Shown here: positions 53,988 to 64,000 of the stretch, piece by piece
Position numbering within the stretch: position 1 is the first letter of the stretch
Layout of the letters: each line of letters begins with the position of its first letter
DNA from: Symbiodinium natans
Lineage: Eukaryota; Sar; Dinophyceae; Suessiales; Symbiodiniaceae
Assembly: GCA_905221605.1 (NCBI GenBank)
Contig: CAJNDS010000690.1
Span: 24,132-88,131, forward strand
Length of the DNA stretch: 64,000 nt
Direction: 5' to 3'
Notes under the pieces: generated by a model
Told to the model about the DNA's origin: nothing
What the model saw: the letters and a program-made list of their open reading frames with translations, nothing else
Database searches by the model: none
Translations under genes and position numbers: made by a program

Positions 53988-54473
53988 GAGGGGCGAGACC
54001 ATGCCTTGGAGCTTTTTGCTGCGTTGAAGCAAACCCTGCCTCATTCCCTTCAACCCTGGGAAAGGGGTGAAGATTCGTTGAAGACTGTGGAGCCCCTGTT
54101 TTTCCATATCTTGCCCAATCGGAACATGTCATCAGCATTGGGATGCCCTTTGTGTACGACATTCTGCCGGATACAATATCCAATGCATGAGCACAGCTTG
54201 CAAGAGTAAGAACCCAAACTGAGATGGAGGTGATCTCGCGGTGTCCGTTTGAGACAATCATGCAGGCCTGACACCCTTACAACTCCGCATTGATGCGCTG
54301 GAGCAGCAGCCTAGACGGGGCGGCACCCCTTTTGTCCTCTTTGTTACCAGAGGCGCTGCTTTCACGCTCTTCGTGCATAGTACCAGGTCCTCGGCTGTGG
54401 CGGAATGTTGCCCACGGATCTTGAAGACTTGGGGAAGCCCACCGGCAAAGGAGGTTGGCTTTGAAGCAACAAA

Positions 54474-54606
54474 GACGGCTTGAACGATTTGCTCAGTGTA
54501 AAGAGTCTGGGCTTAGTGGTTGAGAAGTTGCCAGAACGTATGTATATTTGCCAGGACAGAAAACACTTGTCAAACGCCTTTCCCAGCTGACCACGGGAGT
54601 TTGGGT
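54474..54606 (+). pseudogene. Frameshifted copy of the exon at 61014-61157
   Basis: It matches the copy-B exon base for base except for a few changes, but one C is missing at about 54537 (CCAGAACGTATG against CCAGAACCGTATG). The reading frame is lost after KLPE and ends in a stop. It could be a real null allele or a sequencing error. Confidence 0.6.
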
Positions 54607-54857
54607 CCGAAAACAAGGGTAAGGCACAGCGCGCTAGAGACTTTTAAGACAACATCAGGACAACATCTCACTCTTGTCCGGCCCAATACACCAGCAACTT
54701 CATCTTCAATCCCCAAAACAGCTCTTTGTTGCATCGGACAAGTGAATACCGCTGGCCGTTTGTTGGCTCCATGGCTACCGGTGCCAAGGGTCCGTAGAGC
54801 AAACCTTCCTGAACTGCACTGAAGGGCCGGAAGTCACGCAACTCTTGACCTGCCAAG

Positions 54858-56806
54858 ATGGGCAAGTGCTGCAATGAACTTGGTTCCAGCCCGACCTTGC
54901 AGATTTGTGTCATTCTCTCCTTGATGGTCTTTGTGGTGATCACGATCAGCAACCTTGTGATACAGTTCATGCACTCCGACGTGATTGGGGCGGATATTGG
55001 TGTTAGTCTGATCATGTTGCTCGGATGTCGACTATGCATGCCTGTCCTGCCTTAAATCTTCGCTCAAGCAAAGAATGCCCGGAAACAGCCTTCTGTCCAT
55101 CTCTGCTTGAACCTAGATCTTGCATCTGGAACCTCAAGTAGCCACTTTCCCCTCCAGGCACAGAAGACGCACTGCAAGCACCGTTTGGCGTTGGAAGCCG
55201 CAAACGTGTGTATCACCGGTGGCCAGCAACCGAAACGAAAGGTATGAATGCACGTTGTTGATCATGCCACAAATGTCAGAGATAAGCACACCCCCCTGTA
55301 GTTTTCGGCTTGTTGCAGTGAAGCACAGGTGTGCGCATGCGATCTGGTGTGTTCAGTTATGCTTTGCTCTTTGGATTTGGTCCATGTTCTGTACAGTATA
55401 GGGCTTCTTGCGAGATGATTACAATGTTCCATCTGCCTTCGTCCATGAATCAGCTCGTACATGTCATGTGAGTTCATTTTCTTGTTGCATTGTATTTGGG
55501 TGGCGCGCCGGGTGTTGTCAATGAATCTCGTGCTTTGTGTGTGTGTGTGCCGACTCTTAGAGTTCACAACTGTCTGAGCTGGCACCTTTACTGGATTTTG
55601 ATAGCGGATGTGTATTCTTCTGGTGCAATGATGTGTATGCTTTTGGTGCAATTGCCTGTTCTATAAAAGCGCGTTTCTTGATGAATTAGTGCGCGAGAAT
55701 CATTGTTCCAGAAAGCCTTCTGCCAAATCATGCGTAGAGATCCATATCACATGACTCCCTGACCCCCGCAGAGACTGCGGTGCCCGGCTAGGCATGGGGC
55801 CAAGGGCCCTCAGCCCTACAAGCACCTGAAACCCAAAGCAGAGGTGGGTCATCGGGATCGTCTTCTTGCTTACTTGCTGTTCTCGATGCTGCGCACCTCG
55901 CTGCTGTGGGCCTGACATGCCAGACGTTGCCCCCTGCCTGCACATGCCAAGGCAGCAAAGTCCCAGACTGCTAGCATGAAGTTTGATTAGCGGGCTTGGC
56001 GTTCAGGAGTTCGTTCTTTGTTAGGCAAGACCGCCAGTGACCTGCTTTGTGCACAGTCGGACACGCCCCAAGTGCGATGGCGGGTCATAGTGAAAGTTGA
56101 TGCCACTTCGGGGAATGTTCTGCAACCTTGGCGCGTTTAGTGGCCTGGGAGGAACAAAGGCGGGCTCCGGGTCTAAACATGGCAGGCCCGGCGAGCCTGG
56201 ACATTCCCTTCTACATCGTGTTCTTGCTACACGGTGTGCAATCCAGGAGGCGTTTTGGGATGTAAATGCGGGGCCGCAGGCGGCCTGCAGGCTGCTGTGG
56301 ATGTAAAGTTTGGTGCTAGCTCTTCAGCGGAAGTCCGAAACCTCCAGCACCACCGGAACAGAGGCTTGACTGGCTGGCAGCTTTGCCTGATGCAGGAATC
56401 ACGCTGACCTGGGATCTCCTTCTCAATAACAGCATCACCTACGAAGACGCAGAGGCGATGTGGGACTTTTGGGAGAGCTTGCGGTGGATTCGCTACATCC
56501 GCATCCTCCTTCTGATCACCTCCATCATCGGGATTATTTTCGGGATCAGAAAGCTCAGCCGCTGGGTTGATTCAACAGAAAACTAAACTCTAATCCTGAA
56601 GCTAGGCCTGAATGCCCCTGCTAGGCCTGAAGGCCCTAGACCCAACTCTGAACTGAGGACTCATGCGGAACGGTGGGGTCGGCAAGTCCTACAGTTCCCC
56701 TCCATCGTACACTGGAGCTGCTCCCGTGGCGGTGGGAGCACCGGTGATACTGGCTGCTACGGAAGTGCAGCCGCAGGGCAATGAGCCTTCAAATCAGCCT
56801 GTATAG
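54858..56806 (+). CDS. Small acylated membrane protein with PPSY tail, copy A
   Basis: The family is not recognised. Exon 1 starts at 54858 with MGKCCNELGS, a classic context for N-myristoylation of Gly2 and palmitoylation of the Cys pair. A membrane helix (CVILSLMVFVVITISNLVI) follows. A second exon around 56399-56560 has an acidic stretch and a second helix (IRILLLITSIIGIIFGIRK). The last exon, 56658-56806, reads SYSSPPSYTGAAPVAVGAP and ends EPSNQPV-stop; PPSY is a PPxY motif that WW domains bind. A GC donor after the second helix with the AG at 56656-56657 keeps frame. The splice between exons 1 and 2 was not settled; unspliced, exon 1 reads to a stop at 55055. The paralogue lies at 61289-63145. 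Confidence 0.6.
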
Positions 56807-57879
56807 GGCACATCCTCAATCGCCTGTCGAAGTCAGGCAAGTGCTGGTCTCTGCCGGTGTGGGACATGCATAGAACAGTGCGGGCTTATAAGGTGGGTGA
56901 GTAGCTTCAGGGGCTTCACCATTTCCGGGGGCGCAGTCTACGGTTTGCATGCTCTTATCCCGAGCGAGCCGGCAGTGTGCCGAGACATAGTCCCTTCTTC
57001 TCTTCAGGGGGGGCCTGGGGGTGGGTTGGGGAGGTTCGGCGGTCTTTTTCGGTTTGTTCTGGGGGTGTGTTGTGGTTGCGGTGTTGCTTGTCGGGCTTCT
57101 GTTCGGGGTTGGGGTGGCGGGGTGGCGTTCTTGAGGCCCAGGGTTTTTCTCCCACCCGTGGTTTTTCCCTGGGCTGGTTTGGTGCTGAGCACAAGTCTTG
57201 GTACAACGCTGCAACTGATTCTCCCTTCCCGGGGCCGACTCCTGAAAGCACGAAGGCTTACAAAAAGCCTGTCGCCCAATGCCCCAATGCACTACCAGAG
57301 GATAGACTTGCGATCGAAGCGGACTGGCCCAGCTGCGCTGAAACGGATACGGGCTGTGTGAAGGGGTTTGTTTCTGTAAGATGCGCGATGAGTTCACTCC
57401 GATTCGGCGATGGCAGTGGTTTTTGATGGGTTCCGTCCGATGCCATTTCTTCGATACCGATCCGAAACCCACTCCTTTAGGGTAAAGCCGTTAAGCTTAT
57501 GGCATCTCCAAGCCGCTTTCGGCAGCATCCAGGTTTGCATTGTTCTTGTGCATCTGGAGTAGTCTTCAGGCAATTGCGTGTGCGAGGATGAGAATCGAGA
57601 TCCCCTAAGTCGCCGGCCCCAAAGCATCCCAAAGACCGTTTATCTTCGGACTGTACCTTTGTTGTCCATGCCGTGCATACAGTAGTCTTCCACTCGTGTG
57701 CTTTGTTGCGATGCAATGCTCAAGCCCTCTGGGAGAACAGTCGCCCATGGGAGAACCGTGACCAGCCTTGGCTTAACGAGTTGAGGTTTCTGTCTCTTGC
57801 TGCTTCAACCTGCATCAATATGGTTATCAGCCACATTGGCTGGTGTTACCCGCAGTCTGCGGAGATGGCTGTTCCCCAG

Positions 57880-58350
57880 CCGGAGCACGGACAGCTCCTA
57901 AATTAAGGAAGCCGGCACGCAGAAGGTGGAAGCCTTGTACCCCAAGCTAGGTATCTTCGACAGAGCAACTGTGTCGCCATTTAGAGAGGTACCAACAGCC
58001 GGCCAGGCGGGGCTTTGGGTATGATCCGCGGGCCGCGCTTGGGATGATATGTTCTCCTGCTGCAACAACAGCTTCCGCTTCAGCCAGGGATGCAACGAAC
58101 TGTAGGGACAGGGAGGCCAGGATTTGGGGAATCGCAGTGACAGCTGTCCGCCGTGAGGACGCGTCATTCAGAGTGAACAATTCTTCAGCCGTCGCTTTCC
58201 AACAGCTGGCGGCAGTACCAAGCTGCCAGTTTGGTCCTTGGTTTCACACAGTTCCAAAAACAGCCAAAGACTTTACGAAGAGCCTGGGCATCACTCAACC
58301 GATTTTGTGCTCACTTCTACAGCGGTGGTGAAGGAACATAACCATCAAAT
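57880..58350. other. Spacer between the duplicates; possible minus-strand exon
   Basis: 57947-58180 is open and codon-like on the minus strand (VTAIPQILASLSLQFVASLAE) but matches nothing known to me. Confidence 0.25.
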
Positions 58351-58534
58351 GACGCTCACTGATGCTTTCTGAGTTCCACCTACACCGAAATCAGTACCAA
58401 CAGAACATGGGCATCAACATCGGACATTATGACGCGAATGAGACTTGCCACAGCAGAAGAAACGAACAGCGTTCACCGTCAGGTAGTCGCAAGCCTCGAA
58501 GCAGGCAGCCGATCAACAACTTCTCAGTGCGGAA

Positions 58535-58858
58535 ATGGCTGGAAACCTGATACAAAAACTGTGGAACCATTACAGAGACTCAGTGCAAAGCCGCGAAACA
58601 AGCGAGACGCTTAGGGAGGAAACTGTTCAAGCTTTTGAGTACAACAAGCTGGTGTCTTTGACGCAGTTCGGGCTCTACATGAAGCGAAACTTCGAAAAAC
58701 ATGTGTCTGCACTCAGGACAGAATTCAATGAAACTGAGGAACATAAGGGAACTGAACGAAGAGCTGCAGGACGAGACCCCTACTGCCCGCAACCAGCCGC
58801 TGGATTACTTGGCCCAGTTCTGCCGCCCCTTTGGGCCCGCCAGGGAGCCTTCACTTTC
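58535..58858 (+). CDS. Hypothetical protein fragment, possibly frameshifted
   Basis: The frame from 58535 (MAGNLIQKLWNHYRDSVQSR) is helical and codon-like up to about FEKHVSALRTEFN. From about 58726 an adjacent frame (MKLRNIRELNEELQDE ... LAQFCRPFGP) reads better, to a stop near 58864. The two halves may be one exon broken by an indel. Function is unknown. The sequence turns abruptly AT-rich about 100 bp later. Confidence 0.35.
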
Positions 58859-58979
58859 AATTTGATGTCTGCGAATTCGGTTGTAAGGCATCATTCTGAA
58901 GTACTTTCAACTTACCTCTGCGGTTTTGGTAAACAAGATATGAGGGAGGTGGAATTAGAACCATTGATGATCCATTTTA

Positions 58980-60070
58980 ACCTTAAAAATTGATGAATTT
59001 GTATTGACATTCTATCCTTGCAAGATGATTCGTCTAAATTCGTTGATATTTCCGACACAATATATTTGAGTCAATAATTTCAAATCTTCAAACATCTTCA
59101 CGAGAGAACGAGATTTCTATTTCATATTTCTCGTATTCTAATTCTAGATTATTCGGATCTGAAGAAATCAACCTGTCATACTAAATTGATGTGAGATCAA
59201 GATACAAATAATCATCTCACAGACATCTGAATGGTGCACATGTCTGCTCCGCAAAGCACCAGTAAATCATGATGTGAGATCCAATATTAATTCGCTGAAA
59301 GGGAAGATTTATGCTCCATTCATGATATGTTTAAACGAAAATCGGATGGCAGAAGAAAAGATAAATGGAAAATGAAAAATTAGCGATCATAGGACCTGTA
59401 AGAAAATCACCTCTTAATGGCCCAAATTTAAAGGCCTAATCTCAATAGGGAGATAATCGTTTATGGGGACCGGGTAGATGCGGACTCCTCTGGATTTGCG
59501 GGACATAAAAAAGATGATTAAACATCTCGTATAGACTCCGGAAATTTTACGAGCACTTAATATATGATTATACATTATTCGTGCAACCAAATATCGTTTA
59601 GTCGCCCCTATAATGAATCAAAAAAGTATGATTCAATATTAAAGCCTCCTTTCTTTGCCAAACGCCATGGAAGTAGGGGCAGCCACGCGAACTTATGCGG
59701 AGAAGAAACGTAACGATCGGGGCACCCAGGAAGCGTGTCAAGCTCAACAAATGGGCTTTGAACCCATCGTTGACAAAACACTGGAAGGATGTGAGCTCGG
59801 AACCCGTCAATTGTTGAAAAATCTATGTCAACAATGCGACAAAGTCTTGAATAAATCTGATGGGTCAACGAAGTCTTTCTTGAAAGGACGAATCTCTATC
59901 GTTATCCCATATGATATATCTCACATTCTTGAACATTTCGGATGGTCCAAGTCGTTGAGGGCACGGAAGCCAAGATTCATTCATGAATGTAGTGGGTAAT
60001 TTATTTCGAACATCTAGAGCCAAACTATCTCTTCTTTTGAGGTGATCAATGCGTGGGCGTTTGATACCGC
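58980..60070. other. AT-rich island with degraded ORFs, probably foreign or organellar
   Basis: Base composition changes sharply from GC-rich flanks to AT-rich over about 1.1 kb. On the minus strand two ORFs in different frames (60083-59865 and 59868-59608) abut and look like one broken protein (MFKNVRYIIWDNDRD, then DGFRAHILPVF). The plus strand is also open at 59655-59999. No family was recognised with confidence. Candidates are organelle-derived DNA, a decayed AT-rich mobile element or a viral insertion. Confidence 0.5.
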
Positions 60071-60299
60071 CAATGTTCCTCATTTGTAAAGGAGTTTCGT
60101 GGCTTAAATCGTCGTGGGATCTGGGCCTTAATTTGGGGTGGCAGTGGGCTTTTCAATTTCTATATGATCGCTGTACAAGTATAGTGACGTCCGCGACGTC
60201 CTTTTGAAATTAGTGCCAATTTAGTGACTTCAGAAATCCGAAATGAAGCCAAATTCAGGACCTGGTTTGCCTAGGACCTAAGCCCTTTCCCCACAAACA

Positions 60300-60720
60300 C
60301 TTGCTTTGGCTGGTTTGGCCTTTTTCTGGCCCTGTAGGATCGCTTTCTTTGGAGCTCTGGGTTTTGGATTGAGTTTAAGGGTTTGGGGGCTTGGAATTGG
60401 GTTTGGCTGCACTTTTCAGCCAAAAAAACCTTATCTGGGCCAGATAGGGTTTTTTTGGTGGGTTCTGCCTGTTGAGCTGGTTTTGCCTGCACCCTGTTTG
60501 ATTGCCTTTGGAGTCTCGGGTTCATGGTCGGTTGCAGGGTTTAGGGGCTTGGAATTGGGTTTGGCTGCCCGCTGTCTTTTGAGTTGGTTAGACTGCACCC
60601 TGTTTGATTGCCTTTGGGTATAGGGTCTAGGTTGCTGGCCCACATCGGCTTGACATTGGGGTTTGGGCTGCACATAGGCTAGTTTTGGGGTTGTTTCAGG
60701 GTGGCCCAGCTAGGCTCCTT
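60300..60720. repeat. Imperfect ~160-bp repeats around GGGCTTGGAATTGGGTTTGG
   Basis: GGGCTTGGAATTGGGTTTGGC recurs near 60389 and 60546, and CACCCTGTTTGATTGCCTTTGG near 60490 and 60596. The rest is G/T-rich and degenerate. No gene is supported. Confidence 0.65.
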
Positions 60721-61013
60721 TTAAGGTTGCTGCAGGTTTTGAAGTGAGTTCAGGGCAGGGCTCAGAGTTTTGGGCTTTGGGTTTAGCTATGCATTTAGCT
60801 TTTCGTTAGACTGGAAGCTTGAGTTGGGTTGGCTGGGCGATGTGTAAACCCTGGAGCTTAATTTCGGAAACGAGATTAAGCGCGACGTCCATAATTTGAA
60901 TTTTCAATGTAAGCCCGACGTCACTATTTTCGCGTTTCGTATCTAGTGCGACGTCAAATGCCTAATTTGGATTCTGAAATTAATAGAATGTCCCCAGTTT
61001 GAAGCAACAAAGA

Positions 61014-61157
61014 TGGCTTGAACGATTTGCTCAGTGTAAACAGTCTGGGCTTAGTGGTTGAGAAGTTGCCAGAACCGTATGTATATTTGCCAGGACAGAA
61101 AAAACTTGTCAAACGCCTTTCCCAGCTGACCACGGGAGTTTGGGTCCGAAAACAAGG
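61014..61157 (+). CDS. Intact exon of an unidentified gene, copy B
   Basis: It is an AG-bounded open stretch reading LNDLLSVNSLGLVVEKLPEP, then YVYLPGQKKLVKRLSQLTTG and VWVRKQG, ending at a consensus GTAAG donor. The family is unknown. The following AG-bounded frame near 61190-61250 (SEYRWPFVGSMATGAKG) may continue it. Copy A carries a one-base deletion in the same exon. Confidence 0.5.
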
Positions 61158-61288
61158 GTAAGGCACAGCGCGCTAGAGACTTTAAGACAACGGACAAGTG
61201 AATACCGCTGGCCGTTTGTTGGCTCCATGGCTACCGGTGCCAAGGGTCCATCAAGCAAACCTTCCGGAACCCGCAACTCTTGACCAAG

Positions 61289-63145
61289 ATGGGCAAGTGC
61301 TGCAATGAACTTGGTTCCAGCCCGACCTTGCAGATTTGTGTAATTCTCTCCTTGACGGTTTTTGTGGTGATCACGATCGCCAACCTTGTGATACAGTTCG
61401 TGGAGAACGACATCGAGATTGATTATGCGGCGGCGGATACTGCTGTTGGGCTGATCATGTTGCTCGGATGTCGACTATGCATGCCTGTCCTGCCTTAAAT
61501 CTTCGCCTAGATCTTGCATCTGGAACCTCAAGTAGCCACTTCCCCCTCCAGCCCCAGAAGACGCACTGCAAGCACCGTTTGGCGCTGGAAGCCGCAAACG
61601 TATCACCGGCCAGCAACCGAAACGAAAGGTATGAATGCACGTTGTTGATCATGCAACAAATGTCAGAGATAAGCACACCCCCCTGTAGTATTCGGCTTGT
61701 ATTGCAGTGAAACACAGGTGTGCGCATGTGATCTGGCGTGTTCAGTTATGGCTTTGCTTTTTGGATTTGGTCCATGTTCCGTACAGTATAGGGCTTCTTG
61801 CGAAATCATTACAATGTTCCATCTGCCTTTGTCCATGAATCGGCTCGTATATGTCATGTGAGTTCATTTTCTTGTTGCATTGTATTTGGGTGACGCGCAG
61901 GGTGTTGTCACAAGAGCATGGCGCACGCACCTAGGGCAGCAGGTGTGAAAAGAGAAGATGCCCGATGAATGCAGCGTAGAGTGCGCCATGCTCTTGTTGC
62001 GTGAGAATCAATGGTCCAAAGAGCTGCCAAATCATGCGTAGAGATCCAGGGTCACATGACTCCCTGACCCCCCCAGAGACATGGGGCCAAGGGCCCTCAG
62101 CCCTACAACCACCTGAAACCCGAAGCAGAGGCTTCTCATCGCCATCGTCTTCTTGCTTACTTGCTGTTCTCGATGCTGCGCACCCTGTTGCTGTGGGCCT
62201 GACATGCCAGACGTTCCCCCTGCCTGCGCATGCCAAGGCAGCAAAGTCCCAGACTGCTAGCATGAAGTTTGATTAGCGGGCTTGGCGTTCAGGAGTTCGG
62301 TTGTTCTTTGTTAGGCAAAGTCGGACACGCCCCCAGTGCGATGGTGGGTCATAGTGAAAGTTGATGCCACTTCGGGGAATGTTCTGCAACCTTGGCGCGT
62401 TTAGTGGCCTGGGAGGAACTAAGGCGGGCTCCGGGTTTAAACATGGCAGGCCCGGCGAGGCTGGACATTCCCTTCTACATCGTGTTCTTGCTACACGGTG
62501 TGCAATCCAAGAGGCGTTTTGGGATGTAAATGGGGGGCCGCAGGCGGCCTGCAGGTTGCTGTAGATTTAAAGTTTGTAGAGTGCTAGCTCTTCAGCGGAA
62601 GTCCGAAGCCTCCAGCACCACCGGAACAGAGGCTTGATTGGCTGGCAGCTTTGCCTGATGCTGGAATTATGCAGGCCGGGAATCTCTACGACAATGACAG
62701 TCTCACCTGGGAAGAATACGATGAGATGGTTGAATTTTGGCTCAGCGTGCGGTGGACTCGCTTCCTTCGCATCCCCCTGCTGATCACTTCCATCATCGGG
62801 ATTATTTTTGGGATCAGAAAGCTACGCTGCTGGGTTGATTTAACGGAAATCTAAACTCTAATCCTGAAGCTAGGCCTGGATGCCCCTAAAATAATAGCAA
62901 TAATAATAGTAATAAGAATAGTAATAATAGTACTAAGAATAATAGTAATACTAGGCCTGAAGGCCCTAGATCCAACTCCCAATTGAGGACTCATGCGGAA
63001 CGGTGGGGTCGGCACGTCCTACAGTTCCCCTCCATCGTACAATGGAGCTGCTCCCGTGGCGGTGGGAGCACCGGTGATTGTGACTGCTACGGAAGTGCAG
63101 CCGCAGGGCAATGAGCCTTCAAATCATCCTAATTCGCCTGTATAG
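61289..63145 (+). CDS. Small acylated membrane protein with PPSY tail, copy B
   Basis: It is the paralogue of 54858-56806. The start MGKCCNELGS is identical. The first helix is the same with a few substitutions, and the segment after it is longer and more acidic (VENDIEIDYAAADTAVG). The second-helix exon about 62680-62830 diverges in its acidic part (DSLTWEEYDEMVEFW) but keeps LLITSIIGIIFGIRKL. The tail exon starts after the AG near 62992 and ends NHPNSPV-stop at 63143-63145, retaining PPSY. Hydrophobic and tail segments are kept while the loop has changed, which suggests both copies were under selection. Confidence 0.6.
62888..62950. repeat. TAA-type microsatellite present only in copy B
   Basis: About 62 bp of ATAATAGTAATAAGA-like trinucleotides interrupt sequence that is continuous in copy A (CCCCTGCTAGGCCTG). 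Confidence 0.9.
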
Positions 63146-63662
63146 TTCCCGGACTTCGCTGTTAATGTCTCTCTGAATACGTGCGGCTTGGGGTACATCC
63201 TCAATCGCCTGTCGAAGTCTCGCAAGTGCTGGTCTCTGCCGGTGTGGGACATGCATAGTGCAGGCTTATAAGGTGGGTGAGGAGCTTCAGGGGCTTCACC
63301 CTTTCCAACCTTGTTGTTGTTCAGGGTCGGGGGCGCAGTCTACGGTTTGCATGCTCTTATCCCGAGCGAGCCGGCAGTGTGCCGAGACATAGTCACGGAG
63401 CACGAAGGCTTACCCACAGCCTGTCGTCCAATGCACTACGAATCGAAGCAGAGGATGGACTTGCCATCAGCAGACTGACCAAGCTGCGCTGAAACGGATA
63501 CGGGCTGTTTCTGTGAAATGCTGAGGGGTTTGTTTCTGTGAGCTGCGCGATGAGAGCACTATCACGAGGTTGTAACCGTTCACTCCGATTCGGCGATTGC
63601 AGTGGTTTCTGATGGGTTCCGTCCGATGCTATTTCTTCGATATCGATCCGAAACCCTGCACT

Positions 63663-63692
63663 CCTTTAGGGTTTCGGGTTTAGGGTTTAGGG
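63663..63692 (+). repeat. Short interstitial telomeric array
   Basis: Three to four TTTAGGG-like units inserted at a point in copy B where copy A (57475-57485) has a single TTTAGGG. Confidence 0.8.
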
Positions 63693-64000
63693 TAAAGCCG
63701 TTAAGCTTATGGCATGTCCAAGCCGCTTTCGGCAGCATGTAGGTTTGTATTGTTCTTGTGTACTGGGGTAGCCTTCAGGCAAATGCCCCAAAGCATCCTC
63801 AAGACCATTTATCTTCAGACTATACCTTTGTTGTCCATGCTGTGCATTCTATAGTCTTCCACCCGTAATCTTTGTTGAGATGCAATGCTCAAGCTCTCTG
63901 GGAGAGAAGTCGACCGCCCTTGGCTTAACGAATTGGGGTTTCTATCTCTTATTGCTTGAACCTGCATCAAGCTGGTGTTACTCTCAATCTACGGAGCTGG

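Larger units (their letters stand above)
51160..54450. other. No recognised gene; telomeric arrays
   Basis: 51993-52064 is a clean CCCTAAA array and 53931-53987 another. A 98-codon ORF at 53439-53735 (+) is bracketed by short TTTAGGG pieces but has no recognisable features. Other open stretches were not assignable. 54400-54455 (+, LLPTDLEDLGKPTGKG) may be an exon of the duplicated gene that follows. Confidence 0.4.
54458..57870 (+). repeat. Large tandem duplication, copy A
   Basis: It aligns by eye with 60996-64000 over most of its length, beginning GAAGCAACAAAGAYGGCTTG in both. Differences include an extra ~240 bp in copy A (about 57000-57243), an added TAA microsatellite in copy B (62888-62950), and many substitutions and small indels. 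Both copies carry the same small membrane-protein gene. Confidence 0.9.
60996..64000 (+). repeat. Large tandem duplication, copy B (runs off the window)
   Basis: It is homologous to 54458-57870 in the same orientation, with the same order of gene exons and intergenic landmarks. The copy continues beyond the window edge. Confidence 0.9.

Noticed and set aside
56816-57472. 218-aa minus-strand ORF in copy A
   Set aside because: It is broken by the copy-A-specific insertion and is not preserved in copy B.
59908-60083. RYIIWDNDRD resembling the Asp motif of bacterial-type integrases
   Set aside because: Only one motif, no D/E partner at the right spacing, and the frame breaks at once; not enough to call a transposase.

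Overview
The window reads as nuclear DNA of a dinoflagellate, most likely a Symbiodiniaceae-type or related core dinoflagellate; the species cannot be fixed from sequence alone. The evidence is: genes broken into many short exons (some only 22-23 nt) whose introns begin with GC as often as GT, and occasionally GA, and end AG|G; a relict of the dinoflagellate spliced leader; Arabidopsis-type TTTAGGG arrays inside the sequence; retroelements with CCCH-finger or zinc-knuckle Gag proteins; and very long GT, GTGC and GTCT microsatellites. No bacterial-style operons, CRISPR arrays, rRNA or convincing tRNA genes were seen.

Layout. 0-4 kb: subtelomere-like satellite, AT microsatellites, a cluster of six near-identical hairpins and a telomeric array. 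2.1-5.5 kb: three intronless or partial minus-strand ORFs of unknown function. 5.6-9.1 kb: a minus-strand gag-pro remnant of a retroelement, cut off by an AT-rich island, with a spliced-leader relict upstream. 9.4-13.9 kb: no recognised gene. 13.96-16.06 kb: a multi-exon ATG1/ULK-type autophagy kinase (+). 17-20.8 kb: composite repeats and an 800-bp mixed microsatellite. 21.45-22.66 kb: a complete eight-exon gene for the U5 snRNP protein Dim1/Dib1/TXNL4A (+). 26.9-35.8 kb: a complete Ty1/copia-type LTR retrotransposon on the minus strand. 38-42.2 kb: a membrane lipase resembling diacylglycerol lipase (+). 48-51.2 kb: a GH28/pectin-lyase-fold beta-helix protein (+). 54.5-64 kb: a tandem duplication carrying two copies of a small membrane-protein gene (+), separated by an AT-rich island.

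How it fits together. All recognisable host genes lie on the plus strand, as expected for unidirectional dinoflagellate gene arrays, while the retroelements and intronless ORFs lie on the minus strand. The most striking object is the copia element. It has two identical 223-bp LTRs, a 5-bp target duplication, a methionine-type primer site and an uninterrupted 2767-residue polyprotein. Besides Gag, protease, integrase, RT and RNase H, the polyprotein carries two extra domains between protease and integrase: a degenerate C5-methyltransferase-like domain and a 2-oxoglutarate/Fe(II) dioxygenase-like domain resembling TET/JBP enzymes. In organisms whose DNA is rich in 5-hydroxymethyluracil and 5-methylcytosine, this is the best candidate here for an undescribed system. 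The polyprotein also contains a roughly 740-bp stretch open in two frames.
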